From: Molanna angustata
Lineage: Eukaryota; Arthropoda; Insecta; Trichoptera; Molannidae
DNA: 64,000 bases
Direction: 5' to 3'
Assembly (NCBI GenBank): GCA_963576475.1
Contig: OY754987.1
Span: 5,864,036 to 5,928,035, forward strand
Of this stretch, positions 45,001 to 60,000 are shown one piece after another. Position 1 is the stretch's first letter. The number at the start of each line of letters is the position of its first letter. A model generated the notes under the pieces. That model was not told the origin of the DNA. It saw only the letters and a program-made list of their open reading frames with translations, and searched no databases. A program made the position numbers and the translations under genes.

Positions 45001-48000
45001 AATCAAAGCAAAATAAATAATTGTACATATGTATGTTATAAAGACTTACAAGTTAGCTTGATTCTTGCAATGTTCCAGTTGATCTCTGTACATGGAGGCA
45101 TCTTGCGCCAGATGTCTGGCCAGTCTTTTGTGTCTTTCTACTTCTTCTAGAGCATCTCTCAACTTCTCCTCCAATCCCTGGCGTTGTTCTCTCTCCTGTT
45201 CTAACTCCTACAAAAGGAAATGAGAGCAGTTTGAGGGGATGAAACTATAGAGAAATAACTAACTGTAATGGAAGAAAAATGAACCAGTTGTATGTTTATG
45301 TATTTAACACATGCTATTTTACAGCACACCACCATAATATGTCTACTAATAATGCTGGTTTGCTCATGTATCAGCTTAATAGAAAACTAACTGGCGTTCA
45401 ACGCAGCTGCAAGGTTATGGGGCTAATAAAAGATGCTAATTGTGTGCACTGATTAAGGTGTTCAGAGATAGTGGACTATAAAGTTAGTGTGCTTGATGGT
45501 CTTCAAGGCCCTACATTACTTGGCTCCACATTCAAGAATTGTGTTGAAAGAATGCACCATCAAACATTGAGATTTTCTGAATCAAAGAATACACACCTCA
45601 AGAATTAGATAGTCAATAAAGCCGCATACTACGATTATAGTTTTAGTGTAAAAGAACCCATTCAGAGGAATAAATCATCCTCTGACTCTAAAAGAGCCCC
45701 TTTGGAATGATCCCGTAATACCCTTTGGAATGGGCTATATATATTTGAGTGAACCTCGCAAGATGGGGTACCTCTCTGAAAGTGACACTATGTGATTGCA
45801 GCGTAACCCAGGATGAGAGCCACCTTCTGATGTGTCCATTTATGGGGGAAAGATGCACCCCTGGAGACATAATTATGGGAAACGACAAGGCGATAGATAG
45901 CAGTCGCCGCATGTTGGAGTGGCAGGGTTTGAACTAATTTTTTAAAGTAAGTATATTTGTTATTATTATAATAATACGTGCCGTAGACCACAGGCCACCT
46001 GCGAGACTGCCCTGCTTGCTCTGCTTAAATGAGGACCTGCTACGCAACAGTCGACGTTGCCAAGTATTGGTCGATAAGCGTTTGATTGCTGCTGACATGA
46101 GAGAAGGAGATTATGTTATACGATATATACATCTTGACGAAACTTAGAATATCTACTTTTTGCATACCTGGAAAATTATGCTTACAAAATGCTAAATCTT
46201 TACTCTATGCTCATGGAGAAAAAAAAATTATATAATACTATGTACTTACTTATCGGGTCCGGTCTTTAGGCCTTGCCAATCCAGTATACAGCGACGTATA
46301 TCGCTTTGTTATTTGTTTTCAATAGATCATTCAAATTACGTGCATTTCGCATCAGCGGGCATTGTAATAAGTGAGATATGTGTGAGTGGTAATGTTTTAA
46401 TTTCCATTGAAAAATAACTTATTTTTTTGAAATGATGAAGAGGTTCTTTTTGTTGTAATTGTTCTTACATACCTGAGTCAAGTTGACGTTGAGTTCTGTC
46501 GCTTCAAACTCCTGTAGTTTGACAGCATTGTTCTCAGTCTGTAGTCTCGCTACTTCTCTACTTAGTTCTGCCACCGTCTCGCGGAGTCCTTCCAACTCTT
46601 CGCCACCGCTAGATTCTGACGCTGGAAATGTCAAATGTTTGGGTAATATTGTAATATTTAAAAACGAGTGGGTTGTGGCCAACGCTAAACTCCTCACTAA
46701 CAAGTCACTCTACAAAGTATGCAAATTTTTCAACATTTTTTTTGTTTGTTAAATTATTTTTTATTTAAATATTTTATTATGAAAACTTGATAATTCTTCA
46801 ATGCCATTTTATGAAAGTGATGTGCCTTTTTAGCGATTTCAAAATAAAAATAACAAATTTCGAGTTAGTATATCAATAATACTAATGAACACTTCCTTGC
46901 ACCCTGCGCAAGTAGCGAGTTTATTGCCGTATGGCAATTTCTTCCAACTAACCAGTGTTTCCAGTCCAGAGAAGCAATATTTACGTGAGAAATGAATTTA
47001 AATAAATTTCTCCTCTGCTGGGAATCGAACCCAGGATGCCCGTACAGAAACCGAACGGCTTACCAACTGTGCTACGGCGGTTATATTATGTTTCGAGATA
47101 TCCTTCAAAATCTAATGAGGTCTAAGCGAGTATTCATCATCATCATTGGCACGACAGTCCGCTACGGACCCTGGCCTCCTCCAGAAATTGTCTCCATCTA
47201 AGCGAGTATTAGATATACAAATTTGCATAATTTGAAAATAATTGAATGAGAACATTAGTCTATAATCAATAAAGTAGAATAAACACGCCGTACATAGCAC
47301 ATAGCACACACACAGATACATCGTGATGAAACTTTCAGAATACAATCTCAGCGTGATACTAGTTGATAATCTGCAATAAAAAAAAATAACCTCAAAAATT
47401 GCGAATTCATAGCTCCCCACTATATCCCTTTGGGGTACTGAGAAGTAAAAAGTGACCAAAAATTATTTAGAACTGGAAAATTTTGCATAATATTTTTTTT
47501 CAAGTATAATCAGCTAGACTATGGAATATAATGATGATATTACAACGTTTCAATTTAAACTCATAACCTTTGGCTTAAGCCCAAGCCGAAGATTTCACTA
47601 TACTAAGAAATTTTGGATTAATACTGCATAAAAATCATGAAAAATATTCAGTTGAGGAGGAACTATTTATTATTTATGCAGTTGTAGCAATAAAATATAA
47701 ATTTTGAAAGAGTTGTCAACTTGATTTTTTATCGATAAGAAATAAAATAATTATTATACATAACAAAACGACCATTAGGGCAAGTCCCGTCAAACGGCGA
47801 AATCAAAACCCTCATGATAACCCATATCGTGGATATAATTATATCATATGGGTCATCATGAGGGTTTTGATTCCACCGCTAGACCGGACTTGCCCTACCG
47901 GTTTGACTGTTTAAACGATGAAATTTTTTAGCTCTTCAATTGAAGTACGATCAGTAAGGCTATGGATTAGTCTAAGTCCTGATATTACGTCAGCATAAAA

Positions 48001-51000
48001 AGGCTAAAGCAAAAATATCTATCGGACAATACCAGATTTCTTCACCCTCTCCTTATGCTTTTGTTTTCCTATCATTGCTATGAACTGTTATTATATTCAA
48101 TCTTTTTTTTGTCTTTTTTTTTTTTTAATTTTCTTGTTATTTTTATTTTATTTTTGTCATGATATTGCCATTGTACACAATGTATTGTATATAAACATCA
48201 TATAGCTTCATGATTAACATCAACTCTAGCTGGTTGGAAGAAATTGACGTTTGGTAGTAAACTGAATAGTGCACAAATTATATGTACAAGATCTTTTTGC
48301 TCTGGAGATGGGGAAAGAGGGAGAACCCAGACTGTGAATGTGGAGCTGAGCAGACAGTAAAGCACATGATGCAAGACTGCCAGCTCAGGGAATTCAGCGG
48401 CACCCTCCAGGATATTCACGAGGCGAGACCGGAGGCGGTGGAATGGTTGACAGAACTTGATCCAAGGCTATAAAACTCAGAGGCTGCCCATATATAAATA
48501 CTAAATGAACACTATGACTGCCCTGAATTGAAGCTGATGTTCTACCTCAGCCAAAATACTAATTTAAGAGGTCATAGTTTGAAGGTAGACAAACACAGTG
48601 TTTCAGGCAGAATCCCTGGAAGCATTTCTAGTCCAATAGAGTTGTGGATGCGTGGAACGGTTTACCACCAGATCTTGTTGTTGCACAAAGTGTTAATGTG
48701 TTTAAAAATAGACTTGACAGACTGAACAAGTGAATACTGTTGTGAGATCAGACATATCACCATACATACACCTGCCTGTCTGATAACATTTAATAATAAT
48801 AATATATTATGGGCGAAGAGGATACAAGTACCAGAGCCACAGGAAAAGTAAAGTAAGAAAGTAAGTTACAAAGTAAATAAATAAATTTATCCAGTTTTAA
48901 CCATTTTTGGTGGATGATAGAAGACATTGACTAATTTTGGTGGCTGATAGAAGACTTTGACTAATTTTGGTGGCTGATAGAAGACTTTGACTAATTTTGG
49001 TGGCTGATAGAAGACTTTGACTAATTTTGGTGGCTGATAGAAGATATTGACTAATTTTTGTCCAAAGCCGAATTTTCGTTAGGACACTACAAATATTTGA
49101 CAAAAAACTAAAGGAACTATATCAATCAAATATTGTGCCATGTTTCCTTGAGTCTTCAGATTGCTTGGAAGAGATTGTCTGAAGACAACAAACCCGTCTT
49201 TGTGCACTTTGTTTTACATAAATTGAATAAACGTTATTGAGGCAGTATAAATTTGAACCTACCAGCATCCGTTGCATCCTGATTGTCAAGATCCTGCAGA
49301 GCTTGCGGTGGTAGCCTCTGGAGGAGGGCGGCCGATCTTCTCTTCAACCTTCTGTTCTGTTGATACCACTGACCGGCGCTCTGCATCGCCCTGGTGAAGC
49401 ATTTCAAAGAAAACATGCCTTTATAGCCTTCTTGTTTTACGTTCATTGTTACAAAATATTGACTACTGTTTTATTGATGCACACATTTTATTACAGTTAT
49501 TATTTGGTAACATAAGCATTATAATATTAAAAACACATTAAAACTCAAAAACACGTGATTTTAATAGATATTTTTTACGAATCATATTGATTTCATATGT
49601 AACCAGTTATGTATTTGTAACATAACCAAAAATAATCACTTATTATTCAAATGTAACACAATAGGAACAAAAGACTAATTGAATTCACATATAACACATC
49701 AAAATTCACCACTTTTCGTTTGTAACAAAAAAAAATTATATAAATTTTAAAGAAATTATTCATTTGTAAAACAATATTATTCATTTGTAACATAAAATAA
49801 AAGACATTTTACACTAATTGTACACTCTCGATAGGATTCTACTAAACTTATTGAATTGTTTAACTTTGTTTCGGCGAAACAACGTCATCGATAAATGACA
49901 AAATTTATTTGAAAGAGATCATTTGTTACGTAATAGAAATACTAAAACACTTTGTTTGGTGTACATCTTGAATATGAAATTTGACCAAGAAATATTTCCC
50001 AATGGTAATGGAGCGAAAATTCAGGTGATTTCATGCAGATGTTTTAAAACAAAAGAAAATATTTACACAATTGAAGCAAATCTACGGAGAGGTGGTGGGA
50101 AACCATTGGCGCTTTTTCTTAATTTTTTATTTTTTTTTTGATAATTATTTTTGAACCATTGGTAGGTATCTACTTGCAAACTAAGTATTTATAATATGTA
50201 GGTGAAATAATTTTCATTTTTAAAATCATACAATTTCATTGAGATTCATCTAAAATTTTCCATGTGTATTATACATATACTTAATGAATTTTTTAAAAGA
50301 ATAAAAACTTAAAAATTCCTATTTTTCAATGAAACTAGAAAAAAATGACCATCAATTTCCAATAAACATTCGAAGGTAGGTAGAAATTGCATACTTAATA
50401 ATTATATACATTAGATATATAGAAATTTCAAGAACGCAAGACTGTTGTCTATAAGTCATGGTCATAAAAGCTAAGTCTTTGTTTTCAGTCATTCAATATT
50501 GATTGAATATTTTTTTTAATTGCATATACGCAAGATTTTTTTCCCTGTCGGGAGTCAAATGATATTTTTATGGACAAACTTTAAACATCTCACTAGAGAC
50601 GAAGTTGGGATATTATAGAAGAACCAGGAAATCAAGTCACCTACAGGGCTTACGACCTGTCATCGGCTAGTTTACATGATCATTTTATGCGCTTGCGCAA
50701 CATTCACCAATTATTCCTTCTTATTGAGTTCCCTTATCAATGTAATTTTTGAAAGTTCTATATATTTGAATAATGTGTAACAATTCACATGAAAATAATA
50801 CATTATTACTATTGTCATCTATGAAGTAACGAAGAAACCTTTTTGTAACGCCATCTATTGAGAAAATGGTTTATTTGTAAACAATGAAAGTAACAGTCCT
50901 TATAAATAAGGACTGTAGATTGGAAGTTGTATTTATTCAATTATTTATTAATGTTTTAACATTTTTTATTGGATTTTTGTGAATTTTATTTTTGTTTTAT

Positions 51001-54000
51001 TATTTTAGTATATTAGCAATGGGGCTGATGGGGAGCAGTCCTTCCACTACATAACTCAGCGTGAGATGGAAAAGTTGTTTTTGTTTTTTCTATTTATATC
51101 CCTTTGTTTTGTTGTTATTTAGTACCTACCGTATTTTTTCCATTTTGATGGCTTTTATTTTATTTTCTTTATTTGCTTGTTCTATTAGAATATTTCTTTT
51201 ATACATTGATAAAATCCTAGTTAGGTAGACACTGATCAAAACAATGTACATTTTTATATGTATTATTAAAAAAAATTATAAAAAGATATATTTGTATGTA
51301 AACAGCTTTTTTGTTCCAATAAATGTCTTAAGGGGGGGGGACTGCTACCAACGTACCTATTTTTCAATTTGATATACCATCATTATTTCTTATCAAATCG
51401 TTTTGAAATAAATAATTCAGATAGTTTGGGTATTAATAAAGATAAATATATCTTCACTTTTTGATAATGTTCTGTATAAATTCTTGTACAAAAATAATGC
51501 CATACCCTGATTTTCAACGTTTATCTTATATTTTTAATAAAATATAAGGCGTAGTTCAACATACTTTTTTTAAATGAAAGAAGACAAAAATATCTAGAAA
51601 AATACGATGTGACGTTGCATTAATGCTTCAGGTTTAGTAAATATACCTAAAAAACATTTATTTTCCATTCAGTACCATTGCGAAATAAAAGTTTTTTTGG
51701 TTTATTAACTTAACCTGGCCCCCAAGTCAAATTGAAAACGCTGTTCGTTATCGCCAAGCGCTAAATTTTTTTGTATGGGATTTGACGTTTGTTGTTTGTT
51801 ATTGTAGAAAAAATTTCTACAACAAACGTCAAATCACATACAAAAAAAAAATAGCGCTTGGCGATAACGAACAGCGTTTTCAATTTGACTCAGGGCCCTG
51901 ATGCATTAATGCAACGTTACATCGTATTTTTCCAGATATTTTGATCTTCTTCAATTTATAAAAAAATATATGCTCTATACATAATTAAAAAGTTAAGGTA
52001 GGTATATTTTTCTTTATTAATATCCAAACTAACCAGGTTATTTTTTTCAAAATTATTCGTTTTGTAGTAATGATGCAAATTCAAATTGAAAAAATAGGTA
52101 CGTTGGCAGCAGTCACCCTCTTAATATTAGTGTACCCTCTTAATTTGAATGTTTAGATTACCAAGGCTTTACTGCATTTATTTAATATTATGTACAAAAA
52201 GATAAAAAAAAATATTTCATACTTATGCATGGCTTGCGTCTCCACATCGTATTGGTTCTTGAGTTGGTCGTATTCCTGATAGACCTTCTCCGACACGGCC
52301 CTCAGCCTGTTAAGCTTTGTGTCCTTTTCCACGAGCTGATGCTCCAACATCTGACTCTTCTCAGCCAACTGCTGAAACCTTCGCTCCATGTCATTCTGGT
52401 CACGCAGCACTGAAAATTAAACAATACTTCAATTGATTATTAATATTTTTTTCGATACGTCGAAAACATCTAAATCAGAATTTTTTGTGAGATTTAAAAT
52501 AATATTACTGATTTATTTTACCAACTGTGTCGACCGCCGTGGCACAGTTGGTTAGCCGTTCGGTTTCTGTGCGGGCGTCCTGGGTTCGATTCCCAGCATA
52601 GGATAAATTTATTTAAATTCATTTTGCACGCAAATACTGCTTCTCTGGGTTGGCAACCCTGTTTAGTTGGAAGAAATTACCATTCGGCAATAAACTCGCC
52701 ACATGTGCAGGGTGCAAGGAAGTGTTCATTATTATTATTATTTTACAAAGATTTATTTCTTTCACAGGAAATTAGTTTTGGGTAATTAGGCCCTTATCAA
52801 CCTGTGAATGGAAATAAATCAGTGATTTTATAAAACTGTAAATAAATTTCTACAGTATACTTATAATTACAGTACACAATATACTGATACCTTTGACAAA
52901 ATAAAAACATGACGTTTTTTTCACGTATATGTTTTAGAACAATAACAATAACCTTATAACAAATATTAAGATGGGCGTGTTTTGGCACGAAAATCACTGG
53001 TTCAATACTTCAAGCAATTATAATAGTGTATACTTATTTTTAAGTTAGTTTATAATTGTGACTAGCAAGTGCGAGTTGCATTAATTATCAAGTATAAATA
53101 TGAACAATTTACGACCACTAAAACTTAAGATATATACCACTAAGATATTATAGAACTCCATAAGATAATTATATCCATGATATGGGTAAACATGGATGGT
53201 TTTGATTCCGCTTGTTGACCAGAATTGCCCCCCTGAATGAGTATCAAAGATATATAGGTACCTATATAATATTATTCACGAACTACAGAGCTTATTCAAG
53301 GAACCAAATATCGTTCAAACAGTAAAAATATCGTATGGAAGATGACCAAACACCAAAAAGAATTCTAACACCACGTCCGGAGTGAAGAAGAGGTGTGGGA
53401 AGGCCAAAACTACGATGGATGGATGGAGTTGAGAGGGACCTTCAGATAGCCGGTGTGCGGAATTGGAGAGAAAAGGCCATGGAAAGGGTGCAATGGAGAC
53501 GATTCCTTGAGGAGGCCAAGGCCCATCCTAGGATGTGGATCTACTGATGATGATGATGATATAATATAACCTAGGAAATAAAATAATTTTTTTCTTCTTT
53601 TTTCGTTAAGTTTCGTGTTAGGTGCCCCGATACTCCCTAGTAAATCTTGATCCAGTGCACGCAGTTAAGTTTCGTGTTAGGTGCCCCAATACTCCCTAGT
53701 AAATCTTGATCCAGTGCATGCAGTTAAGTTTCGTGTTAGGTGCCCCGATACTCCCTAGTAAATCTTGATCCAGTGCATGCAGTTAAGTTTCGTGTTAGGT
53801 GCCCCGATACTCCCTAGTAAATCTTGATCCAGTGCACGCAGTTAAGTTTCGTGTTAGGTGCCCCAATACTCCCTAGTAAATCTTGATCCAGTGCATGCAG
53901 TTAAGTTTCGTGTTAGGTGCCCCGATACTCCCTAGTAAATCTTGATCCAGTGCATGCAGTTAAGTTTCGTGTTAGGTGCCCCGATACTCCCTAGTAAATC

Positions 54001-57000
54001 TTGATCCAGTGCATGCAGTTAAGTTTCGTGTTAGGTGCCCCGATACTCCCTAGTAAATCTTGATCCAGTGCATGCAGTTAAGTTTCGTGTTAGGTGCCCC
54101 GATACTCCCTAGTAAATCATGATCCAGTGCATGCAGTTAAGTTTCGTGTTAGGTGCCCCGATACTCCCTAGTAAATTTTGATCCAGTACATGCAGTTAAG
54201 TTTCGTGTTAGGTGCCCCGATACTCCCTAGTAAATCTTGATCCAGTGCATGCAGTTAAGTTTCGTGTTAGGTGCCCCGATACTCCCTAGTAAATCTTGAT
54301 CCAGTGCATGCAGTTAAGTTTCGTGTTAGGTGCCCCGATACTCCCTAGTAAATCTTGATCCAGTGCATGCAGTTAAGTTTCGTGTTAGGTGCCCCGATAC
54401 TCCCTAGTAAATCTTGATCCAGTGCACGCAGTTAAGTTTCGTGTTAGGTGCCCCGATACTCCCTAGTAAATCTTGATCCAGTGCATGCAGTTAAGTTTCG
54501 TGTTAGGTGCCCCGATACTCCCTAGTAAATCTTGATCCAGTGCATGCAGTTAAGTTTCGTGTTAGGTGTCCCGATACTCCCTAGTAAATCTTGATCCAGT
54601 GCACGCAGTTAAGTTTCGTGTTAGGTGCCCCGATACTCCCTAGTAAATCTTGATCCAGTGCATGCAGTTAAGTTTCGTGTTAGGTGCCCCGATACTCCCT
54701 AGTAAATCTTGATCCAGTGCACGCAGTTAAGTTTCGTGTTAGGTGCCCCGATACTCCCTAGTAAATCTTGATCCAGTGCATGCAGTTAAGTTTCGTGTTA
54801 GGTGCCCCGATACTCCCTAGTAAATCTTGATCCAGTGCATGCAGTTAAGTTTCGTGTTAGGTGCCCCGATACTCCCTAGTAAATCTTGATCCAGTGCATG
54901 CAGTTAAGTTTCGTGTTAGGTGCCCCGATACTCCCTAGTAAATCTTGATCCAGTGCACGCAGTTAAGTTTCGTGTTAGGTGCCCCAATACTCCCTAGTAA
55001 ATCTTGATCCAGTGCATGCAGTTAAGTTTCGTGTTAGGTGCCCCGATACTCCCTAGTAAATCTTGATCCAGTGCATGCAGTTAAGTTTCGTGTTAGGTGC
55101 CCCGATACTCCCTAGTAAATCTTGATCCAGTGCATGCAGTTAAGTTTCGTGTTAGGTGCCCCGATACTCCCTAGTAAATCTTGATCCAGTGCATGCAGTT
55201 AAGTTTCGTGTTAGGTGCCCCGATACTCCCTAGTAAATCATGATCCAGTGCATGCAGTTAAGTTTCGTGTTAGGTGCCCCGATACTCCCTAGTAAATTTT
55301 GATCCAGTACATGCAGTTAAGTTTCGTGTTAGGTGCCCCGATACTCCCTAGTAAATCTTGATCCAGTGCATGCAGTTAAGTTTCGTGTTAGGTGCCCCGA
55401 TACTCCCTAGTAAATCTTGATCCAGTGCATGCAGTTAAGTTTCGTGTTAGGTGCCCCGATACTCCCTAGTAAATCTTGATCCAGTGCATGCAGTTAAGTT
55501 TCGTGTTAGGTGCCCCGATACTCCCTAGTAAATCTTGATCCAGTGCACGCAGTTAAGTTTCGTGTTAGGTGCCCCGATACTCCCTAGTAAATCTTGATCC
55601 AGTGCATGCAGTTAAGTTTCGTGTTAGGTGCCCCGATACTCCCTAGTAAATCTTGATCCAGTGCATGCAGTTAAGTTTCGTGTTAGGTGTCCCGATACTC
55701 CCTAGTAAATCTTGATCCAGTGCACGCAGTTAAGTTTCGTGTTAGGTGCCCCGATACTCCCTAGTAAATCTTGATCCAGTGCATGCAGTTAAGTTTCGTG
55801 TTAGGTGCCCCGATACTCCCTAGTAAATCTTGATCCAGTGCATGCAGTTAAGTTTCGTGTTAGGTGCCCCGATACTCCCTAGTAAATCTTGATCCAGTGA
55901 ATGCAGTTAAGTTTCGTGTTAGGTGCCCCGATACTCCCAAGTAAATCTTGATCCAGTGCATGCAGTTAAGTTTCGTGTTAGGTGCCCCAATACTCCCTAG
56001 TAAATCTTGATCCAGTGCATGCAGTTAAGTTTCGTGTTAGGTGCCCCGATACTCCCTAGTAAATCTTGATCCAGTGCATGCAGTTAAGTTTCGTGTTAGG
56101 TGCCCCGATACTCCCTAGTAAATCTTGATCCAGTGCATGCAGTTAAGTTTCGTGTTAGGTGCCCCGATACTCCCTAGTAAATCTTGATCCAGTGCATGCA
56201 GTTAAGACTATCAAATATATAGTATTTTTTTATATCTCAAGTTGGAATATTATAGAACTGGGAAATCAAGGCACCAACAGGGCTTACGACCTGCCATCGT
56301 CTGTTTTACGTTCATCACTATCGATCCAATTTTTGAAAGTTTTACAATGTACTTATATACTATTCATCAAATCTTTACTATATGGTACTTTTAAATAACA
56401 TATACTGTTTAAATAAACATACACATTGACTTTATACACAGTTTATTAATGAATACAGTAGAGATATTATAGAGTGAAGTACAATAATAGTATAAAAGAT
56501 GAACCACAACGTGAGAGCACTATATCATCGATCAATACACGATCAATCAACCTCCGGCCTTACCTCAGACCTCCCTTATATCTATCTCCCTACTCCCGAA
56601 GAATGCCGATCTCCTGTTCGTGCAAACTCGTTAAATGCTATAAAGATTGCCTGTTGAAAGGCGCTACATCAATATATTACACAATCTATTGAGAAATAGG
56701 TTTGTATTTGTTGTGATTTTGATTTTTATTACTCGATTTTTTATTTTTGTTTATTTGTTAATTAATTCATTTATCTTTTAAATTAAATTGTGATTGTTGA
56801 CTGCTTGTATTATCCGAGTTGATAAATGAATCATACTTTTTGGTTCTTGTCTCCTGACCCTGCTTCTATTATTTTTATTTTATTTTTATATAAGTATTTT
56901 TTTTCTACTACCGATTTTACTTGTTGGTGTTACAACTCTATTAAAAATTTATTCTGAATTTATTAATACAAGTTGCATGTAACACATGAGATCCAACTGT

Positions 57001-60000
57001 CGATAGCGATAGTATGTATAGTTGAAGAATAAGTACCAAACTATAATCCCATAAACACAAATTATTTAATATTTTAAGATATTTGATTTTCTATACAACA
57101 CTTGTACCTATGTATGTATGTCAAGATAGGATAGTATGGAGGTCAGTCCTTTGATCCTACGCAGAATATGAAAACAGCATGATGGTATGTATGTATGTTT
57201 GGAGATTAGTATCAAATAATTAAGTTTTCTTAGTTATTGTGTGTAGGCGATTGCCATACAAATTGTATGAAGAAATGTCGTCACTAAATTCAATTTTTAT
57301 AAAAATTGTTAAAAAAAGTTTGAGATGTGCTAATACATCTTCTATATTTTTTATCGAAAATTAAATTATCTAGTTGGGGTGTTTCGGCTTTTTTCGATAT
57401 TTTTAAAATATTTGGAAATATAGGCAGTTAAACTCATAAATTTATCATAAAAAAAATATTTTTCTTAATAAAAAACGTTTGAGAAACCCTGGAATTTTTT
57501 TGAAAAAATAGATTTGAGATTTTGTATTTTTCTGTGTTTATACCAATTTTCAGCGTTCTAGCTTTTATGGTTTCTGAGATATATGGAAAAATAAAGTTAA
57601 AATTCAAAAGTTGATAACCCCTGACTGAAACAAAAATTCAAAATTCCGAGTATAAAACTTTTGTAGGCCTGTAACTGTTTATATATTCTGAAATTTTAGG
57701 CTCTGTAAATTGAGCGGATCAAAAGTTATAAGGGGGGGACGGACACACACACAGACACACACACACACACACAGACACACGAAATGTTCTACTCCGAATT
57801 CTGAGTAAATCCGTGTATGGAACATATATGCTGCGAAGCCTCTAAGTTGGTGTTTTTTGACTTCAAAGTTGGAAAAGCCGTGAAAAAAGCAGACCTCTCC
57901 ATACAATTCTCGCGTATTCTGGCTTGAAACATTGTCGATATGTTAAGAGAACAAAGTTCTCCTGAACAAATCGACAGTTGGATTATTACTAGTTGCATGT
58001 AACACATGAGATCCAACTGTCGATAGCGATAGTATGTATAGTTGAAGAATATGTACCAAACTATAAACCCATAGATACAAATTATTGAATATTTTCAGAT
58101 ATTTTGTTTTCTATACAACATTGTAGGTATGTATGTCAAGATAGGATAGTATGGAGGAAGATCCTTTTTCCTACCCAGAATATGCAAATAGCATGATGGT
58201 ATGTATGTATGTTTGGAGATGAAGTATCAAACTATTAAGTCTTCTTACATATTGTGTATAGGCGACTGCCATACAAAATGTATGAAGCGATGTCGTCACT
58301 AAATTCAATTTTTAAAAAATTTGTTAAAAAAAAATTGGGATCTTCTACTACAATGTTAATATTTTTTATAGAAAATTAAATTATCTAGTTGGGGTGTTTC
58401 GGCTTTTTTCGATATTTTAAAAAAAAATTACAGTATAAGCAGTTAGACTCATAAATTTATAAAAAAAAAAATACTTTTCTTAATAAAAAATGTTTGAGAA
58501 ACCCTGGAATTTTTTTGAAAAAACTAATTTGAGATTTTGTATTTGTCTATGTTTGTACCAATTTTCAGCGTTCTAGCGTTTATGGTTTCTGAGATATATG
58601 GAAAAATAAAATAAAAATTCAAAAGTTGATAACCCCTGACTGAAACAAAAATTCAAAATTCCGAGTATAAAAGTTTTGTAGGCCTGTAACTGTTTATATA
58701 TTCTGAAATTTTAGGCTCTGTAAATTGAGCGGATCAAAAGTTATAAGGGGGGGACGGACACACAGACACATAGACACACACACACACACACAGACACACA
58801 CACACACAGACACACACACACACAGACACACACACACACAGACACACGAAATGTTCTACTCCGAATTCTGAGTAAATCCGTGTATGGAACATATATGCTG
58901 CGAAGCCTCTAAGTTGGTGTTTTTTGACTTCAAAGTTGGAAAAGCCGTGAAAAAAGTAGACCTCTCCATACAATTCTCGCGTATTCTGGCTTGATACATT
59001 GTCGATATGTTACTAGTTGCATGTAACACATGAGATCCAACTGTCGATAGCGATAGTATGTATAGTTGAAGAATATGTACCAAACTATAAACCCATAGAT
59101 ACAAATTATTGAATATTTTCAGATATTTTGTTTTCTATACAACATATGTAGGTATGTATGTCAAGATAGGATAGTATGGAAGAAGATCCTTTTTCCTACC
59201 CAGAATATGCAAATTGCATGATGGTATGTATGTATGTTTGGAGATGAAGTAACAAACTATTAAGTCTTCTTACATATTGTGTATAGGCGACTGCCATACA
59301 AAATGTATGAAGCGATGTCGTCACTAAATTCAATTTTTAAAAAAATTGTTAAAAAAAAATTGAGATCTTCTACTACAATGTTAATATTTTTTATAGAAAA
59401 TTAAATTATCTAGTTGGGGTGTTTCGGCTTTTTTCGATATTTTAAAAAAAAATTACAGTATAAGCAGTTAGACTCATAAATTTATAAAAAAAAAAATACT
59501 TTTCTTAATAAAAAATGTTTGAGAAACCCTGGAATTTTTTTGAAAAAACTAATTTGAGATTTTGTATTTGTCTATGTTTGTACCAATTTTCAGCGTTCTA
59601 CCGTTTATGGTTTCTGAGATATATGGAAAAATAAAATATAAATTCAAAAGTTGATAACCCCTGACTGAAACAAAAATTCAAAATTCCGAGTATAAAAGTT
59701 TTGTAGGCCTGTAACTGTTTATATATTCTGAAATTTTAGGCTCTGTAAATTGAGCGAACAAAGTTCTCCTGAACAAATCGACAGTTGGAAGAGAACAAAG
59801 TTCTCCTGAACAAATCGACAGTTGGATTATTTTTTTTTTTTAATCACTATTGGAAATTCTCAATTTTAACTAGAAAGTGTAGATTGACTGCGACATGCAT
59901 ATCCTTGTACTTGCCAAGTATTGTTACTATCGACTGCGGGTATAATATTTGGTAGCACCGCTGTCAGTCTGCTGATTCATGTAAACTTATTGATGTTTCG

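Noticed and set aside
53605..56206. CRISPR array or 5S rRNA cluster
   Set aside because: The units abut with no spacers, and the 59-bp unit has no 5S internal promoter or length; it is a satellite in a eukaryotic intron.
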